NCBI GenBank assembly: GCA_947177105.1 | Contig: CAMWTF010000112.1 | Location: 1-7,568, forward strand | Origin: an uncultured Lachnospiraceae bacterium | GTDB taxonomy: Bacteria; Bacillota; Clostridia; Lachnospirales; Lachnospiraceae | DNA: 7,568 bases | Direction of reading: 5' to 3' | Shown: piece after piece, positions 6,138-7,568 of the stretch | Position numbering within the stretch: position 1 is the first letter of the stretch | Layout: each line of letters begins with the position of its first letter | The notes under the pieces: generated by a model | What the model was told of the DNA's origin: nothing | Seen by the model: the letters and a program-made list of their open reading frames with translations, nothing else | Database searches by the model: none | Translations under genes and position numbers: made by a program

Positions 6138-6180
6138 ATTACGAGCGCTATAGCTCAAATCAAATACATTCCAGACTTGC

Positions 6181-6693
6181 CTATAGTAATGTAGTCGCAA
6201 ATTTAACATCATATATTTGGATGGAAGTTATTTCCGTTCCGTCTGTGTAATATATGATCCAGATCCAATTTTCTTCCTTTTCCTGCTCTATCGATACTTC
6301 TTCCGCATCTTCATTATAAATAATGCTATATCTATCCTGTAATTGATACTCCTTGCTAAATGCGTTCTCTATTTTATCAACGCTGTCTCCAACAGATATG
6401 CCTTTATAGGTTACTATATCTTCGTCAACAATAAAAATACTTCGAATCACACCGTCTCTGACTATAATGCAGTTATCGCTTCGATTGCGGATCCCAATAA
6501 TATTGTCCGCGCTGTATTCCAAAATTGTAAAGTCATCTATACTAATGGCATCTTCGGTATCATAATAAGATAATGTGGATATGCCATCTGTAATCTCATA
6601 TGGATAATTTACATTAGCTTTGTCTGATGCATTTTGAGAGCATCCCGATAGCAAAAAAAGCGAAGTAATCAAAATCCCAAAAATTTTTTTCAT
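6181..6693 (-). CDS. Small lipoprotein of unknown function
   Basis: A 170-residue secreted lipoprotein. It opens with MKK, a hydrophobic stretch and the lipobox LSGC, so C18 would be lipid-modified after signal peptidase II cleavage, tethering it to the outer face of the membrane. The mature part is acidic and rich in Ile, Asp and Tyr. GISVGDSVDKIENAF (98-112), followed later by WIIYYTDGTEITSIQIYD (149-166), recalls the small BamE/SmpA-like fold seen in many Firmicute lipoproteins, where a G-D-S-x-x-K-I helix precedes strands; this is tentative. Base composition differs sharply from its neighbours: 22 of 60 bases G+C in 6361-6420 against 39 of 60 in 7081-7140, with many ATA, AAT and TAT codons, which suggests recent acquisition. 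ATG 6693 has AAAGGA five bases upstream. It precedes the TIR gene by 94 bases on the same strand and may belong with it. Confidence 0.85.
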   Translation of the reverse strand: MKKIFGILITSLFLLSGCSQNASDKANVNYPYEITDGISTLSYYDTEDAISIDDFTILEYSADNIIGIRNRSDNCIIVRDGVIRSIFIVDEDIVTYKGISVGDSVDKIENAFSKEYQLQDRYSIIYNEDAEEVSIEQEKEENWIWIIYYTDGTEITSIQIYDVKFATTLL

Positions 6694-6780
6694 ATAATTC
6701 CTTTCCCTATCTTAACCGCGGCGTTTTCCAACATTGCCGAGATTGATCGTTTCTATAGCGTCAACAATAGTTTCCATGCT

Positions 6781-7568
6781 TTACAGCCATTCGTAAGGAG
6801 TGGTCTGGTATACGTAGTAATTGAGCCAGTTGCTGTAAAGATTGTTGCTGTGGGATCTCCACTGCAGCAGGGGCCTCTGACTGGGGTCGTCATCCGGGTA
6901 ATAATTGTAGGGCACATGGATGGGCAGGCCCTTGTCCAGGTCACGGTGGTACTCATTATTCAGAGTATAGCGGTCATACTCCGGGTGGCCGTTGACAAAA
7001 ATCTTCTTTCCGCCCTCGGCGATAGCCAGAAATACCCCCGCTTCCTCACTCTCTGCCAGCACAGTCAGCTCCGGACAGGTATGGATGGCCTCCGCCGGGG
7101 TCTCCGTGTGGCGGCTGTGGGGCGCCAGAAAAATATCGTCAAAACCTCTGACCAGCGGAATCTTCCGGTTAGACACTTTATGGGCATACACCCCGAAAAG
7201 CTTTTCCGAGAGCCCTCGCTTGTTGATACCATAATAATGGTAAAAACCCGCCTGAGCCCCCCAGCAGATATGCAGGGTAGAGGTCACATGACTCTCCGCC
7301 CAGTCCATGATCTCGCAGATCTCGTCCCAGTAATCCACCTCCTCAAAGGTGATATCCTCCACCGGGGCGCCGGTAATGATCAGACCGTCAAATTTCCGCT
7401 CCCGCACCTCATTCAGCGAAGTATAGAACTTATTCAAGTGATTGGCAGATGTGTTAATGGAGATATGACTTTTCACATTCAAAAAAGTCAAGTCAACCTG
7501 CAGAGGCCTGAAGGACAAGTCCAGCAGAAACTGCAGATACTTATCATGATTCACCTGCATAATATTCA
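6781..7568 (-). CDS. metA: Homoserine O-acyltransferase MetA (predicted acetyl-CoA user), 5' end outside the window
   Basis: Activates homoserine with an acyl-CoA for methionine synthesis in the cytoplasm. About 261 residues are visible. Aligning without gaps to known MetA proteins shows the first 41 or so residues lie beyond the right edge. The visible ATG at 7560 is internal (residue 44 in MetA numbering); its frame stays open to the edge. HICWGAQAG holds the nucleophile C142, and NGHPEYD holds H235 and E237, completing the triad. GFDDIFLAPHSRHTE and NWLNYYVYQTTPY are family hallmarks. Residue 111 (GAPVE) is glutamate, which in Bacillus cereus MetA selects acetyl-CoA, whereas E. coli has glycine and uses succinyl-CoA; hence acetyltransferase is predicted. 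The usual MPxKxxTE motif at 44-51 reads MQVNHDKY, so the substrate could differ; some lactobacillus MetA-like enzymes are serine acetyltransferases. No terminator follows. Confidence 0.93.
   Translation of the reverse strand, partial: NIMQVNHDKYLQFLLDLSFRPLQVDLTFLNVKSHISINTSANHLNKFYTSLNEVRERKFDGLIITGAPVEDITFEEVDYWDEICEIMDWAESHVTSTLHICWGAQAGFYHYYGINKRGLSEKLFGVYAHKVSNRKIPLVRGFDDIFLAPHSRHTETPAEAIHTCPELTVLAESEEAGVFLAIAEGGKKIFVNGHPEYDRYTLNNEYHRDLDKGLPIHVPYNYYPDDDPSQRPLLQWRSHSNNLYSNWLNYYVYQTTPYEWL

Noticed and set aside
2767..6153. Plus-strand open frames opposite the exporter, regulator and TIR genes (for example 3482-3955, 4139-4621, 5403-5807)
   Set aside because: Low-complexity, proline-, arginine- and histidine-rich products antisense to well-supported genes; shadows of the real frames.
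6712..6777. A 21-codon frame starting two codons after the metA stop, in the same frame, reading METIVDAIE and ending GKRRG
   Set aside because: It has no ribosome binding site and no recognised match. It could be a decayed metA tail or stop read-through product, but it is too short to support as a gene without conservation data.
1..7568. CRISPR array, tRNA or rRNA genes, insertion-sequence ends or phage attachment sites
   Set aside because: No regularly spaced repeats, cloverleaf sequence, transposase frame or terminal inverted repeats were seen on either strand.

Overview
The window looks like chromosome from a Gram-positive, probably clostridial (Lachnospiraceae-type) gut anaerobe. Supporting signs are strong AGGAG-type ribosome binding sites, a butyrate-type acyl-CoA:acetate CoA-transferase, a Gram-positive aromatic-acid-exporter-family membrane protein, a lipoprotein with a Gram-positive-style lipobox, and a TIR/DUF6273-type protein of a kind I associate with Clostridia. 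The taxonomic call is inference. Every credible gene lies on the minus strand, so transcription runs from the right edge to the left. The long plus-strand open frames mirror these genes.

In transcription order: (1) metA, cut at its 5' end by the right edge, an acyltransferase of methionine (or possibly cysteine) synthesis; (2) a small AT-rich lipoprotein gene; (3) a membrane-anchored TIR protein with an outward-facing DUF6273-like domain; (4) an XRE-type regulator whose C-terminal two thirds resemble the cytoplasmic part of MotA followed by the C-terminal domain of FliG; (5) an aromatic acid exporter / FUSC-like membrane protein whose start overlaps the regulator's end; (6) truA, tRNA pseudouridine synthase; (7) an acyl-CoA:acetate CoA-transferase; (8) at the left edge, an unrecognised partial gene whose best start codon and best reading frame disagree.

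The regulator and exporter overlap by 11 bases and are almost certainly one transcriptional unit. It is preceded by a good sigma-A-type promoter overlapped by dyads, and by a perfect 16-base GC palindrome just before the ribosome binding site. truA follows after 74 bases and may be co-transcribed. A 204-base leader separates truA from the CoA-transferase. It holds a 30-base imperfect direct repeat in which each copy carries a Shine-Dalgarno sequence, plus hairpins.

The lipoprotein and TIR genes sit as an accessory-looking pair between metA and the regulator. The lipoprotein gene is markedly AT-rich (22 of 60 G+C in one line, against 39 of 60 in a metA line). The most unusual items are the XRE/MotA-like/FliG-like fusion and the TIR-membrane-DUF6273 protein next to the lipoprotein. 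No rRNA, tRNA, CRISPR array, insertion sequence or convincing U-tract terminator was found, and no gap between genes exceeds about 205 bases.
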